Assembly: GCA_963734635.1 (NCBI GenBank)
Contig: CAVTIA010000001.1
Span: 62,001 to 126,000, forward strand
Source: DATCJA01 sp963734635
GTDB lineage: Bacteria > Acidobacteriota > Vicinamibacteria > Vicinamibacterales > UBA2999
Length of the DNA: 64,000 nucleotides
Direction: 5' to 3'
Made by a program: the position numbers and the translations under genes. Under the pieces are notes generated by a model that saw only the letters and a program-made list of their open reading frames with translations, made no database searches and had not been told where the DNA came from. Positions 35,359-43,207 of the stretch are shown piece after piece; positions within the stretch are counted from its first letter, which is position 1, and the number at the start of each line of letters is the position of its first letter.

Positions 35359-35850
35359 ATGAAGACCCTGCTGGTTCTCAGGCACGCGAAGTCGAGCTGG
35401 AACGATCCGGAACTTGATGACCAAGAGCGACCGCTGAATGAGCGCGGCCGGCGGGATGCGCCGCGGATGGGAAAGCTCGTGCGAGCGTACGGACTGATTC
35501 CCGATATTGTCATCAGCTCGGACGCCGTGCGGGCGCGGCTGACGGCTGAGGCGGTGGCCGAGGCGGCTCGCTATGCGGGAGAAATCCTGCTGGATCCGCG
35601 TCTTTATATGGCTAGCCCGGCCGACATCCTGTCGCTGCTGCGAACGGTGCGGGAGAACGCCGAGACCGTGATGATCATCGGGCACAATCCCGGACTCGAA
35701 GAGCTGGTCGAGCAGCTGACCGGCGAGCGGCAGGACTTGCCGACGGCCGCCCTCGCGCACATTGTCCTGGAGATCGATCAGTGGCGCTATCTCAAACGGT
35801 CGACGCGCGGAAGGCTCTTGGGCCACTGGCGGCCGAAGGAACTGAGATAG
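35359..35850 (+). CDS. sixA: Phosphohistidine phosphatase SixA-like (histidine phosphatase superfamily)
   Basis: 163 residues from ATG 35359; the frame is open to 35203 but the fold starts at this Met. The RHG-type motif LVLRHAKSSWND supplies the catalytic His and Arg, ERPLNERGRRDA follows, and the second catalytic His is in MIIGHNPGLEEL. The RHAKSSW form is typical of SixA, which removes phosphate from phosphohistidine in signalling proteins. No histidine kinase nearby. Confidence 0.88.
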   Translation: MKTLLVLRHAKSSWNDPELDDQERPLNERGRRDAPRMGKLVRAYGLIPDIVISSDAVRARLTAEAVAEAARYAGEILLDPRLYMASPADILSLLRTVRENAETVMIIGHNPGLEELVEQLTGERQDLPTAALAHIVLEIDQWRYLKRSTRGRLLGHWRPKELR

Positions 35851-36109
35851 CCGCACCGACGGTATGGCAGTGGCGGAGTTCGTAGGGGCCCGTTGCCATG
35901 GCCAGTCAATGGCAGTGCGATGGCAGATGGCAGTCCGGCGATGCTACCGCTTGATGTCGGCCGATTCCTGTCGACCCACGATGCCCGCCGAACGGACGTA
36001 CCTTTCCGTCCCCTCGCAGACGTTGTGCTTCGCCGCGGCGCGGTTATTCGTTTCTGAAGGCGTTCCGGCCGTCGCTTTGCAGCGTTATTTCAAGTACGGA
36101 GGATTCTTC

Positions 36110-36898
36110 ATGCGCCTTCTGCTTTGCGCGGCCGTTGTAATGGCGGTGGTTGTTGCGGGGGCCGTCCCGCAAGGCCAGACTGCCTCCAAGATCCTGGTCG
36201 CGGTCTGGGCCCACGCTGACGACGAGGTGCCGGTCGGGCCAATCCTCGCGCGATACGCTCGAGAGGGCGTGCAGGTGTACCTGATCATCGCGACAGACGG
36301 GGCCCAAGGTGCGTCTAATACGACCATCCCGCGCGGGCCGGAATTGGCACGAGTGCGAGCGGAGGAGGCGCGCTGTTCCGCGCACGCGCTAGGTGCCCAT
36401 CCACCCATCCTGCTCGGTTTTCCCGACGGGGCCCTTGGTAGCTTCACGACCGACCGAACGCTGCTCTACCGCCTCAGTGACCGTCTGCAGGAGGAACTGG
36501 AACGGCTGCGGCCCGACGCCATCATCACGTGGGGACCGGACGGAGGTATGGGTCACCCGGACCATCGGCTGGTCGGTAGTATCGTGACGCAGTTGGTGCG
36601 GGCTGGTGCGCCCGGCGTAACGGAACGGATGTTTTATGCGTTCATTCCATTAGAGGGATTTCGTGCCGTGTATCCATCGCGTGTCGCGCCGCAGTGGCTG
36701 ATCCCACAAACGAAGTACCTCAGCACGCGCGTGTCGTTTTCCACGGGGGATGTCGAAGCTGCTCACCGGTCGATGGAGTGCCACAAGACGCAGCTTTCAG
36801 ATGATGTCGTGCGACGTGTGTCGGAGACGATGAGAACAACAACGGAGCTGGCGCTTGCGCCATTCTCAACTGCGGCCGGGAATGACGTATTCCGCTAA
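36110..36898 (+). CDS. Exported PIG-L/LmbE-family deacetylase
   Basis: 262 residues from ATG 36110, with GGAGG seven bases upstream; the frame is open to 35864. Signal peptide LLLCAAVVMAVVVAGAVPQG. The zinc-binding motif AHADDE replaces the usual AHPDDE but keeps the His and Asp ligands; the second motif GHPDHR supplies the last His. Members de-N-acetylate GlcNAc-type sugars or mycothiol-like precursors. Exported forms are common in Acidobacteria and presumably act on periplasmic sugars. Confidence 0.85.
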   Translation: MRLLLCAAVVMAVVVAGAVPQGQTASKILVAVWAHADDEVPVGPILARYAREGVQVYLIIATDGAQGASNTTIPRGPELARVRAEEARCSAHALGAHPPILLGFPDGALGSFTTDRTLLYRLSDRLQEELERLRPDAIITWGPDGGMGHPDHRLVGSIVTQLVRAGAPGVTERMFYAFIPLEGFRAVYPSRVAPQWLIPQTKYLSTRVSFSTGDVEAAHRSMECHKTQLSDDVVRRVSETMRTTTELALAPFSTAAGNDVFR

Positions 36899-37055
36899 GA
36901 CCGCGAGCTGTCCCAAGCTTGCTTGACGCTAAAGCGTCCGGTGGCGGTCAGTGACCGATCGGCGAGGTGCACGTGCACCGGCGGCCACGGACGCAAGCGC
37001 GGGTCCGGAAGTCGGCACGATTTGGCGGCGGTGGCGGTAAGATCGCGCCATTCAA

Positions 37056-38846
37056 ATGGGAACGTTCAGGCGCTTGCCCGCCCGGCCGTTCGTGACGGTG
37101 TCGGTGTCGCTCGCATTGGCCACCGCCTGGGTGGCGCTCTACACGCAGTTGCGGCCGGTGCAACCTGGTCTTCCGGCCACTGACGCGGGCGTGGTGCTCC
37201 GTGACTACCAGCCCGTGACGGCAGAGCGCCTGAAGAATCCCGAAGCCGATAACTGGCTGATGATCCGGCGCACCTACGACGGCTGGGGTTACAGCCCACT
37301 GGCGCAGATCAACACTGACAACGTTGCGCGGTTGCAGCTCGTGTGGACGGTGCGCACGGGGGAAGTGCTCGCGCATCAGTCGGCGCCGATCGTCAACGGT
37401 GGCGCCATGTTCGTCTCGACGCCCAACAACCAGGTCATCGCCTTCAACGCGGCCACGGGCGCCGTCCTCTGGCGCTACCGGCGGCCGCGGCCTGAAGGGT
37501 CGATCGTGGTGCATCAGCCGAATCGCGGTGTCGCGCTCTACGGCGACAAACTTTTCTTCACGGCGGGCGAAGCGGTGCTGATCGCGCTCGACGCGAAGAC
37601 CGGCCGCGAGCTATGGCGGAAGGAGATCGCGAACAACCGCGCTGCGTACTACACGACGCTCGCGCCGCTCATTGCTGACGGCAGAGTGATGGTCGGCACC
37701 TCAGGCGGCGAAACCGGTGTGCGCGGCTTCGTGGCCGCATTCGATCCGGACACCGGCAGGGAATTGTGGCGCACCTTCACCGTGCCGGCGCCCGGTGAAC
37801 CCGGCAGCGAGACATGGCCAACCGGCGACCAGTGGAAGACCGGCGGCGCCCCGGTATGGGTGACCGGCAACTACGATCTCGAGACCAATACGTCGTATTG
37901 GGGCACCGGGAATGGCGCCCCGTGGATGGGCGATCAGCGCCCCGGCGACAACCTGTATACGGGATCGACGGTCGCGATCGACGTCGCCACCGGAAAGATC
38001 AAAGGCCACTTCCAGTACACGCCCAACGAGTCATGGGACTGGGATGAAGTCTCGCCGCCGATTCTCGTCGACTACCAGCGCAAAGGCCGCACGGTGCGCG
38101 GGCTGATCAATGTCGCGCGCAACGGGTACCTGTGGTTTCTCGAGCGCACGGCCGGCGGTCCGATCGGGTTTGTCGAGGGGAAGCCATATGTCAATCAGAA
38201 CGTGTTCCTGCGTCTCGATCCGGTCACGGGCCGGCCTGACATCGATCCCGCACGAAAGCCCGGGATGGGCAAACGGGCTGCGTTCTGTCCGAATCAACAC
38301 GGCGGCAAGAACTGGCCGCCGATCGCCTTCAATCCGCAGACCCGGATGATCTACGTCCCGGCCAACAACAACATCTGCGGCGCGCTCACCGGCGTGCCGG
38401 CGACCTACACCGCAGGTGGCATGTTCACGGGTGCTAAATCCGACGGGGCGTTCCTCAACCCCGGCGCCGATCACATCGGCGAAGTGCAGGCCTGGAACGT
38501 CGATACCGGCGAGCGCGTGTGGACGCACCGCTATCCCCGTAGCCCCAACTGGGGCCCGATGCTCACGACGGCGGGCGGGCTGGTGTTCAGCGGCGGCACC
38601 GTCGATCGGAACATTCACGCGTTCGACGCGGTCAGCGGCAAGATCCTGTGGGAGTTCACGACCAACTCCGGCATCATCGCTCCGCCGACCACGTTCACTG
38701 TGGATGGGAAGCAGTACCTCGCGGTGCACGCAGGCTGGGAAGGCGATGCGCGCGCCATGACGAACGCCGTGAGGCGCTTCTTTCCCGGTGAAGTACCGAA
38801 CGTGCCGCAGGGCGGTGCCATCTGGGTGTTTGCGTTGAACGAATGA
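37056..38846 (+). CDS. PQQ-dependent dehydrogenase (quinoprotein), probably lanthanide-type
   Basis: 596 residues. An N-terminal hydrophobic segment (VTVSVSLALATAWVALY) exports it, followed by an eight-bladed quinoprotein propeller with tryptophan-docking motifs (NAATGAVLWRY, DAKTGRELWRKE, DPDTGRELWRT, DVATGKIKGHFQ, DAVSGKILWEF). The metal/catalytic segment NESWDWDEVSPP has an Asp two residues after the catalytic Asp, the marker of lanthanide-using XoxF/PedH-like enzymes rather than Ca-dependent ones. No vicinal Cys pair and no haem CxxCH, so a separate electron acceptor is needed. PQQ synthesis genes are not in the window. Confidence 0.9.
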   Translation: MGTFRRLPARPFVTVSVSLALATAWVALYTQLRPVQPGLPATDAGVVLRDYQPVTAERLKNPEADNWLMIRRTYDGWGYSPLAQINTDNVARLQLVWTVRTGEVLAHQSAPIVNGGAMFVSTPNNQVIAFNAATGAVLWRYRRPRPEGSIVVHQPNRGVALYGDKLFFTAGEAVLIALDAKTGRELWRKEIANNRAAYYTTLAPLIADGRVMVGTSGGETGVRGFVAAFDPDTGRELWRTFTVPAPGEPGSETWPTGDQWKTGGAPVWVTGNYDLETNTSYWGTGNGAPWMGDQRPGDNLYTGSTVAIDVATGKIKGHFQYTPNESWDWDEVSPPILVDYQRKGRTVRGLINVARNGYLWFLERTAGGPIGFVEGKPYVNQNVFLRLDPVTGRPDIDPARKPGMGKRAAFCPNQHGGKNWPPIAFNPQTRMIYVPANNNICGALTGVPATYTAGGMFTGAKSDGAFLNPGADHIGEVQAWNVDTGERVWTHRYPRSPNWGPMLTTAGGLVFSGGTVDRNIHAFDAVSGKILWEFTTNSGIIAPPTTFTVDGKQYLAVHAGWEGDARAMTNAVRRFFPGEVPNVPQGGAIWVFALNE

Positions 38847-38949
38847 CGCGACACGCGGCGTGACGGGGCAGTTGCCTTGCACCATGCGGTCGCATTCCAG
38901 CTCTCCAAGCGGACGCCGCAGCCAGGCTGGATGCAATTCTGTCGCGATA

Positions 38950-39407
38950 GGGTGTCAGCTCGCGCTGTCCCGGCGACAATTCTGCATCCGACGTTCCGAC
39001 TGGAACGGCCAGGTCACGACACCCAAAGGGGGACGCTTCGGCGCGTGCCGTTGACGAAACGCCTCGCAGAGGCGCTCAGGAAGTATCGCCATCTTCGAAG
39101 CCCGCGTGCGTTGTGTCAGGACAACGGTGAACCATTCACGCGGCAGATGGTGCAGACCCGCGTGAAGCGCGCAGCACGCCGAGCTAGCCTGTCGCAAGAC
39201 GGCGTACACATCCTGCGTCACACGTTCTGCTCGCATCTCGCGATGCGTGGAGCGCCCGTGAGAGCGATTCAGGAACTTGCCGGCCATAAGGAGCTGACGA
39301 TGACGCAGCGGTACATGCACCTGAGTCCGGCAGCGCTCGACACGGCGATTCGGTTGTTGGAGGAACCCGCTGGACCTGCGGGGGCGAAACGTCACGGGTC
39401 CGCCTGA
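38950..39407 (+). pseudogene. Tyrosine integrase remnant (C-terminal catalytic part)
   Basis: The C-terminal half of a phage-type tyrosine recombinase. In one frame, RRSDWNGQVTTPKGGR (~38985-39033); after a shift, VPLTKRLAEALRKYRHLRS, then HILRHTFCSHLA (His, Arg), LAGHKEL (His) and RYMHLSP (catalytic Tyr). The first catalytic Arg segment is missing and there is no start. It closely resembles the integrase at 45040-45916 (same RHTFCSHLAMRGAP and EEPAGPAG tail). It lies next to a duplicated tRNA-Ser end, so it marks an older insertion at the same site. Confidence 0.85.
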
Positions 39408-39426
39408 AGGCGGACACGACGTACGA
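39398..39426. repeat. REP-like palindromic element at integrase 3' end
   Basis: GTCCGCCTGAAGGCGGACAC followed by GACGTACGA. It overlaps the integrase stop codon in this copy, at 41327 and at 45907, so the repeat travelled with the integrase. Confidence 0.8.
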
Positions 39427-39508
39427 AGCCGGTCTCTACTAGCGCACTCGTGGAGACATGTTGAAGACGGGCACCAAGGAAGAGAAACGATCAATAAAAC
39501 CAGGCAGG

Positions 39509-39535
39509 AAACTGGCGGTGAGGCAGGGATTCGAA
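39509..39535. repeat. Attachment-site copy (27-bp duplicate of the tRNA-Ser 3' end)
   Basis: AAACTGGCGGTGAGGCAGGG plus ATTCGAA, identical to 46018-46044, where the last 23 bases are the 3' end of tRNA-Ser(GCT). Preceded in both places by ACGATCAATAAAACC and an integrase gene. Interpreted as the distal att site of the 39.5-46.0 kb insert. Nothing else recognisable lies in 39427-39800 apart from GGAGAC repeats. Confidence 0.88.
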
Positions 39536-39804
39536 TTCTTCGAAACGCGTTTCTAAGTTAGTGATGGCGCGTGACTTATGGCTCTAAGAGTTTGAATCCC
39601 AACCGCTTGTCTCCACGGGATATTTCTCTGGCATCTTCCCCAATCCTCGCGAGTCGACCGGAGTCGTGGAGACATTTTGGAGACGGGTTTGGAGACGACC
39701 CGAAAACCTGCCTGAGTCCCAGAGCTGCTGATAAGGGCTGGCTTCCTCTCTCGGCAACAACTCCCAATCTGCTCGCAGCAGAATGAGGGGCGGCCTGTCC
39801 GTGC

Positions 39805-39867
39805 TATTTTAGGTTCGACTCTAAACCTAAAATAACGCCGTCGATACCCGCGCTTCCTAAAATAACG
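39805..39867 (+). promoter_or_regulatory. Putative operator of fic: palindrome plus repeated half-site
   Basis: 39805-39815 (TATTTTAGGTT) and 39824-39834 (AACCTAAAATA) form an 11-bp perfect inverted repeat with an 8-bp spacer. The half-site CCTAAAATAACG occurs at 39826-39837 and again at 39856-39867, exactly 30 bp apart (about three helical turns), the second touching the GTG start of fic. This AT-rich block stands out from GC-rich surroundings. Likely bound by the winged-helix C-terminal domain of the Fic protein or another island regulator. Confidence 0.6.
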
Positions 39868-41018
39868 TGCGTACTGCCGACTTCTCGCCTGAAAGCCCTG
39901 GCCGGCTGGTCGAAATCCCGCCTGGCGTACCGGCGTTCGTCCCCGACCCGATGCCGGACGAGCTGACACTCGACTACGTCGCGATTCGGCTGCTGTCTGA
40001 CGCCGAGCACGCCATCGGCCGCCTGGTTGGCGCCGTCGGGCGGACCGTGAACCCGTTTCTCGTTGGCTCTCCCCTCCTCCATCGTGAGGCGATCCTCTCG
40101 AGCCGCATCGAGGGGACCATCGCCACGCCCGAGCAGCTCGTGCTCGCCGAGCTCGCTGGCCCGTCCAATGCGGGTGAAGACGTGGGCGATGCCGAAGAGG
40201 TCGTGAACTACATGCGCGCGATGCGCCACGGCCTCCGGTCGAAGCTGCCGATGTCGTTGCGCCTGATTCGCGAGCTACACGGTGTGCTGATGAAAGGGGT
40301 GCGCGGCGGACAGGACCGCCCCGGCGAGTTCCGCGACGTGCAGAATTTCATCGGCTCGCCAGGCGCGTCGATTGGCGACGCTCGCTTCGTGCCTCCACCT
40401 GCCGGCGCAATGCGCGACTGCCTCGACGTGTTCGAGCGACGGCTACACGCGCGCGACGAACGCCTCCCGATCCTCGTCAAGCTCGCCGTCGCCCACTACC
40501 AGTTCGAGGCGATCCACCCGTTCCGCGACGGCAATGGCCGTATCGGCCGCCTCCTGCTACCGCTGCTGCTCGTGCGTGAGAAGCGCCTCGAGGAACCGGT
40601 CCTGTATCTGAGCGCCTACTTGGAGAGAAACCGCAAGGAGTACATGGACCTGCTGCTGGCGGTCAGCCAGAAGGGCGCCTGGCTCGAGTGGGTCCGGTTC
40701 TTCCTGAAGGGCGTCGAGGAATCGGCGAGCGAGAGCCTCGAGCAAACGGACACGCTGCTCGCTCTGCGCGAGCGATATCACAATCAGTTCCGGTCCGCGC
40801 GCTCGTTCGGCGTCCTGCAACAGCTGATCGACAACCTGTTCGTCTCGCCGTCGATCACGATGACGACGACGGCAAAGGCGCTGAAGATCACGCCGGCAGC
40901 GGCGTCGGCGAACATCCGAAAGCTGACGGAGGGTGGTGTCCTGCGCGAGGTGACCGGACGCAAGCGCGACCAGGTCTTCGTCGCGCACGAGATCCTCAAG
41001 TTCATGGGGAAGCGCTGA
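39867..41018 (+). CDS. Fic-family protein with N-terminal inhibitory motif and C-terminal winged helix
   Basis: 383 residues, GTG start. The Fic core motif HPFRDGNGRIGR (catalytic His, phosphate-binding loop) is intact at about residue 216, with the inhibitory-helix motif SSRIEGT (S/TxxxEG) near residue 79, so it is a class II, self-inhibited Fic AMP-transferase or related nucleotidyl transferase. The C-terminal ~90 residues (SITMTTTAKALKITPAAASA, ANIRKLTEGGVLREVTG) form a winged helix-turn-helix able to bind DNA. Located in the tRNA-Ser island with its own palindromic operator upstream. Target unknown. Confidence 0.92.
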   Translation: MRTADFSPESPGRLVEIPPGVPAFVPDPMPDELTLDYVAIRLLSDAEHAIGRLVGAVGRTVNPFLVGSPLLHREAILSSRIEGTIATPEQLVLAELAGPSNAGEDVGDAEEVVNYMRAMRHGLRSKLPMSLRLIRELHGVLMKGVRGGQDRPGEFRDVQNFIGSPGASIGDARFVPPPAGAMRDCLDVFERRLHARDERLPILVKLAVAHYQFEAIHPFRDGNGRIGRLLLPLLLVREKRLEEPVLYLSAYLERNRKEYMDLLLAVSQKGAWLEWVRFFLKGVEESASESLEQTDTLLALRERYHNQFRSARSFGVLQQLIDNLFVSPSITMTTTAKALKITPAAASANIRKLTEGGVLREVTGRKRDQVFVAHEILKFMGKR

Positions 41019-41129
41019 AGGCCGACATCGACCTGTTTAATGCGGGTGGCGGAACGGACGACCCCGAGACCGCCGACCCGCCAGGCGGCACTCCGCGTGT
41101 ACCTGCCCTCGTCCATCCGCAGTAGCGCG

Positions 41130-41400
41130 TACACGTGGCGGTCGATTACTCGCTGGCAGCGTACCGAATGCGCGGCGCACCGGCGCGCGCGATCCAGGAG
41201 CTCGCAGGACACGCCGACCTGTCGATGACTCAGCGCTACATGCACCTGAGCCCGGCAAGCACTCGATGCAGCGATTCGGTTGCTGGAGGAACCCGCCGGT
41301 CCGGCTCGAGGGACACAGCGTCACGGGTCCGCCTGAAGGCGGACACTATATCTCTACGAATACGTGGAGACATTGTGGAGACGGAATCTTAAATCACGAA
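41130..41400 (+). pseudogene. Third integrase remnant with trailing REP and GGAGAC repeats
   Basis: A short piece of the same integrase family: AYRMRGAPARAIQELAGH, then ADLSMTQRYMHLSP. It is followed after one frameshift by the EEPAGP-type tail and the same 3' flank (GTCCGCCTGAAGGCGGACAC at 41327, then GTGGAGACATTGTGGAGACG). The RHTFCSHLA segment and everything before it are gone. It separates fic from the convergent helicase gene; the rest of 41401-41518 shows nothing recognisable. Confidence 0.75.
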
Positions 41401-41518
41401 GCTGCCCCAGGGAGGCAAAGGATGCCAAGAGTTCCGCCACGTTTTGGCGCTTCCCTGTTCTCGGCTGCTATCACGAGGCCCGAAATACTAATCGTTGCTG
41501 AGGCGCATCAGCCCCGAA

Positions 41519-43207
41519 TCAACTGGCCACCCGCCCGCCCTCTAACACCGCGTGCGGCATCGCGTATTTCAGTCGCCATTCGATGGTGATCGGGCGTTCC
41601 TCCCGGTCCCCGTCCGGCTCCACGGGTCCAAGATACCGAAACCCCATCGTCACTCCCGGCCGGTCATCCGCCCGCTCCCGAACGAACAGCAGCGGCGTCA
41701 CGCCGTGCTGCGCTGGTTCGAGATGCCGTCGTCCCGGTTGCGAGTCGCGCGTCGTTCGGGCTTTCGACTGCCAGTGGAACCGCCTTTCATTGAGCGGGAA
41801 GTCCCGGTAACGCAAGTGCTCTTTCGTCGCGGCGGCCTTATCGAGCGTGACGAGCAGCAAGTCAAATGTTCCGCCATCTGTCGGCTCGACGCCGGTGTAG
41901 TAGTCGCGGAACTTTCCATCGGCGGTGCGATGATCGAAGGCAGCGCTCAGCTCGACGCCGAGATACCGCGCGTGCAGGACCAGCGGGATCTCGGGCGCGA
42001 GCGCGTGTGGCGGGGTCAGCACCGCGTTCAGCTCACGCAAGACGGGCACGAGACCCGCGATCTCTTCGCGCAGTAGCGCGTGCTCCGCCCACAACGCCTC
42101 CGCCCGAGCGCCAGCGGCGATTTCCTTACCGTAGAGCACTGCGAAGAGCATCCGTGCGAGCCGACGGTCGGCCTCGTCGACGGGTGATTCCAGCGACGTC
42201 AGCCGTGCCCACATCCCGAGCCGACGCTCATCGCCGACGTGAATCAGCTTGTGAACATTCTCGAGCGCCGCTTTCTCCTCTTGGCCGACCGTTCGCGCAT
42301 CGAGACCCGCCGACTGCCGCAACCCCCACCAGGAGCGATCCTTGCGGTACACGTCATCGAGCGCGACGTCGGTCTCGCGAAGAAACGCCGCCAGTGACAG
42401 CCCCGCGTGCGCCGGCTCGCGCAGCAACGCACGAATGCCCGCTTGGTCCGACGGAATCGCGCGACGCATCTGCGCGAGCACGTCTTCGCGGACCTGCTCG
42501 TCGAAGCGCAAGAGGCAACCGGTCGGAAGCCGCCCGAATCCCTTGGACACGAACTCGGCCAGCTCGCGCGGCGTGTGGCCGAGTAGCGATCGCAGCCGTC
42601 GATCGAATCGGAACTGAAGGTGCTGTCGTCCGGTGAGGTCGAACACGACCAGTTCAGCCTTGCCAGGCGCACGACGCAGGCCGCGCCCGAACTGTTGGAG
42701 GAACACCGTGGCACTCTCGGTCGGGCGGAAGAAGAACAGCGTGTTGACGTTGGGAACGTCGACGCCTTCGTTGTAGATGTCGACCACGCACAGCACCTGC
42801 ACCCGGCCGGCGTCGAGGTCGCCACGAGCGCCTCGTCGCTCGACGCTGTCGGTGCTGCCAGTCACCACCTGGGTCGAAAAGCCACAGTCTTCGAAACGGC
42901 GGGCGACTTCTTCGGCGTGGCGGACGTTCACGCAGAACGCGATGGCGCGCATCTCGGACCGCCGCCCGATGCACTCGGTAACTGCCCGGACCGCCCGCAA
43001 CACGAACGCCTCGGCCGCGCCCACGAGCCGGCCTGCGAGCTGATCGGGCGCGTAGCGACCGGCGGTCCAGGTCGAGGTCGCGCAGATCGGCGCCTTCCAC
43101 GTCGAGCATGTAGTAGCGAAATGGAACGAGCGCGTGCGGAATGGCGTTCCAGACGCGGAGGTTGCCGACCCACGGTCGTGGGAAGTGACGCTCGTAGTCG
43201 AGACCAT
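41519..43207 (-). CDS. PLD-helicase-DUF3427 protein, C-terminal part
   Basis: Carries the second RecA-like helicase domain and the C-terminal DUF3427 region. Visible are RAIAFCVNVRHAEEVARRFE, motif V-like VVDIYNEGVDVPNVNTL and motif VI FLQQFGRGLRRAPGKAELVV; DUF3427 lies in HARYLGVELSAAFDHRTADG and RDYYTGVEPTDGGTFDLLLV. The genuine sequence starts at about 43060 (AGRYAPDQLAGRLVGA). Upstream codons in this frame are filler, because an indel at ~43060 separates it from the N-terminal part at 42654..44612. Confidence 0.83.
   Translation of the reverse strand: MVSTTSVTSHDRGSATSASGTPFRTRSFHFATTCSTWKAPICATSTWTAGRYAPDQLAGRLVGAAEAFVLRAVRAVTECIGRRSEMRAIAFCVNVRHAEEVARRFEDCGFSTQVVTGSTDSVERRGARGDLDAGRVQVLCVVDIYNEGVDVPNVNTLFFFRPTESATVFLQQFGRGLRRAPGKAELVVFDLTGRQHLQFRFDRRLRSLLGHTPRELAEFVSKGFGRLPTGCLLRFDEQVREDVLAQMRRAIPSDQAGIRALLREPAHAGLSLAAFLRETDVALDDVYRKDRSWWGLRQSAGLDARTVGQEEKAALENVHKLIHVGDERRLGMWARLTSLESPVDEADRRLARMLFAVLYGKEIAAGARAEALWAEHALLREEIAGLVPVLRELNAVLTPPHALAPEIPLVLHARYLGVELSAAFDHRTADGKFRDYYTGVEPTDGGTFDLLLVTLDKAAATKEHLRYRDFPLNERRFHWQSKARTTRDSQPGRRHLEPAQHGVTPLLFVRERADDRPGVTMGFRYLGPVEPDGDREERPITIEWRLKYAMPHAVLEGGRVAS

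Noticed and set aside
39640..39700. GGAGAC repeats as a possible CRISPR or iteron array
   Set aside because: Only a few copies with irregular spacing, the same motif as the integrase 3' flank.
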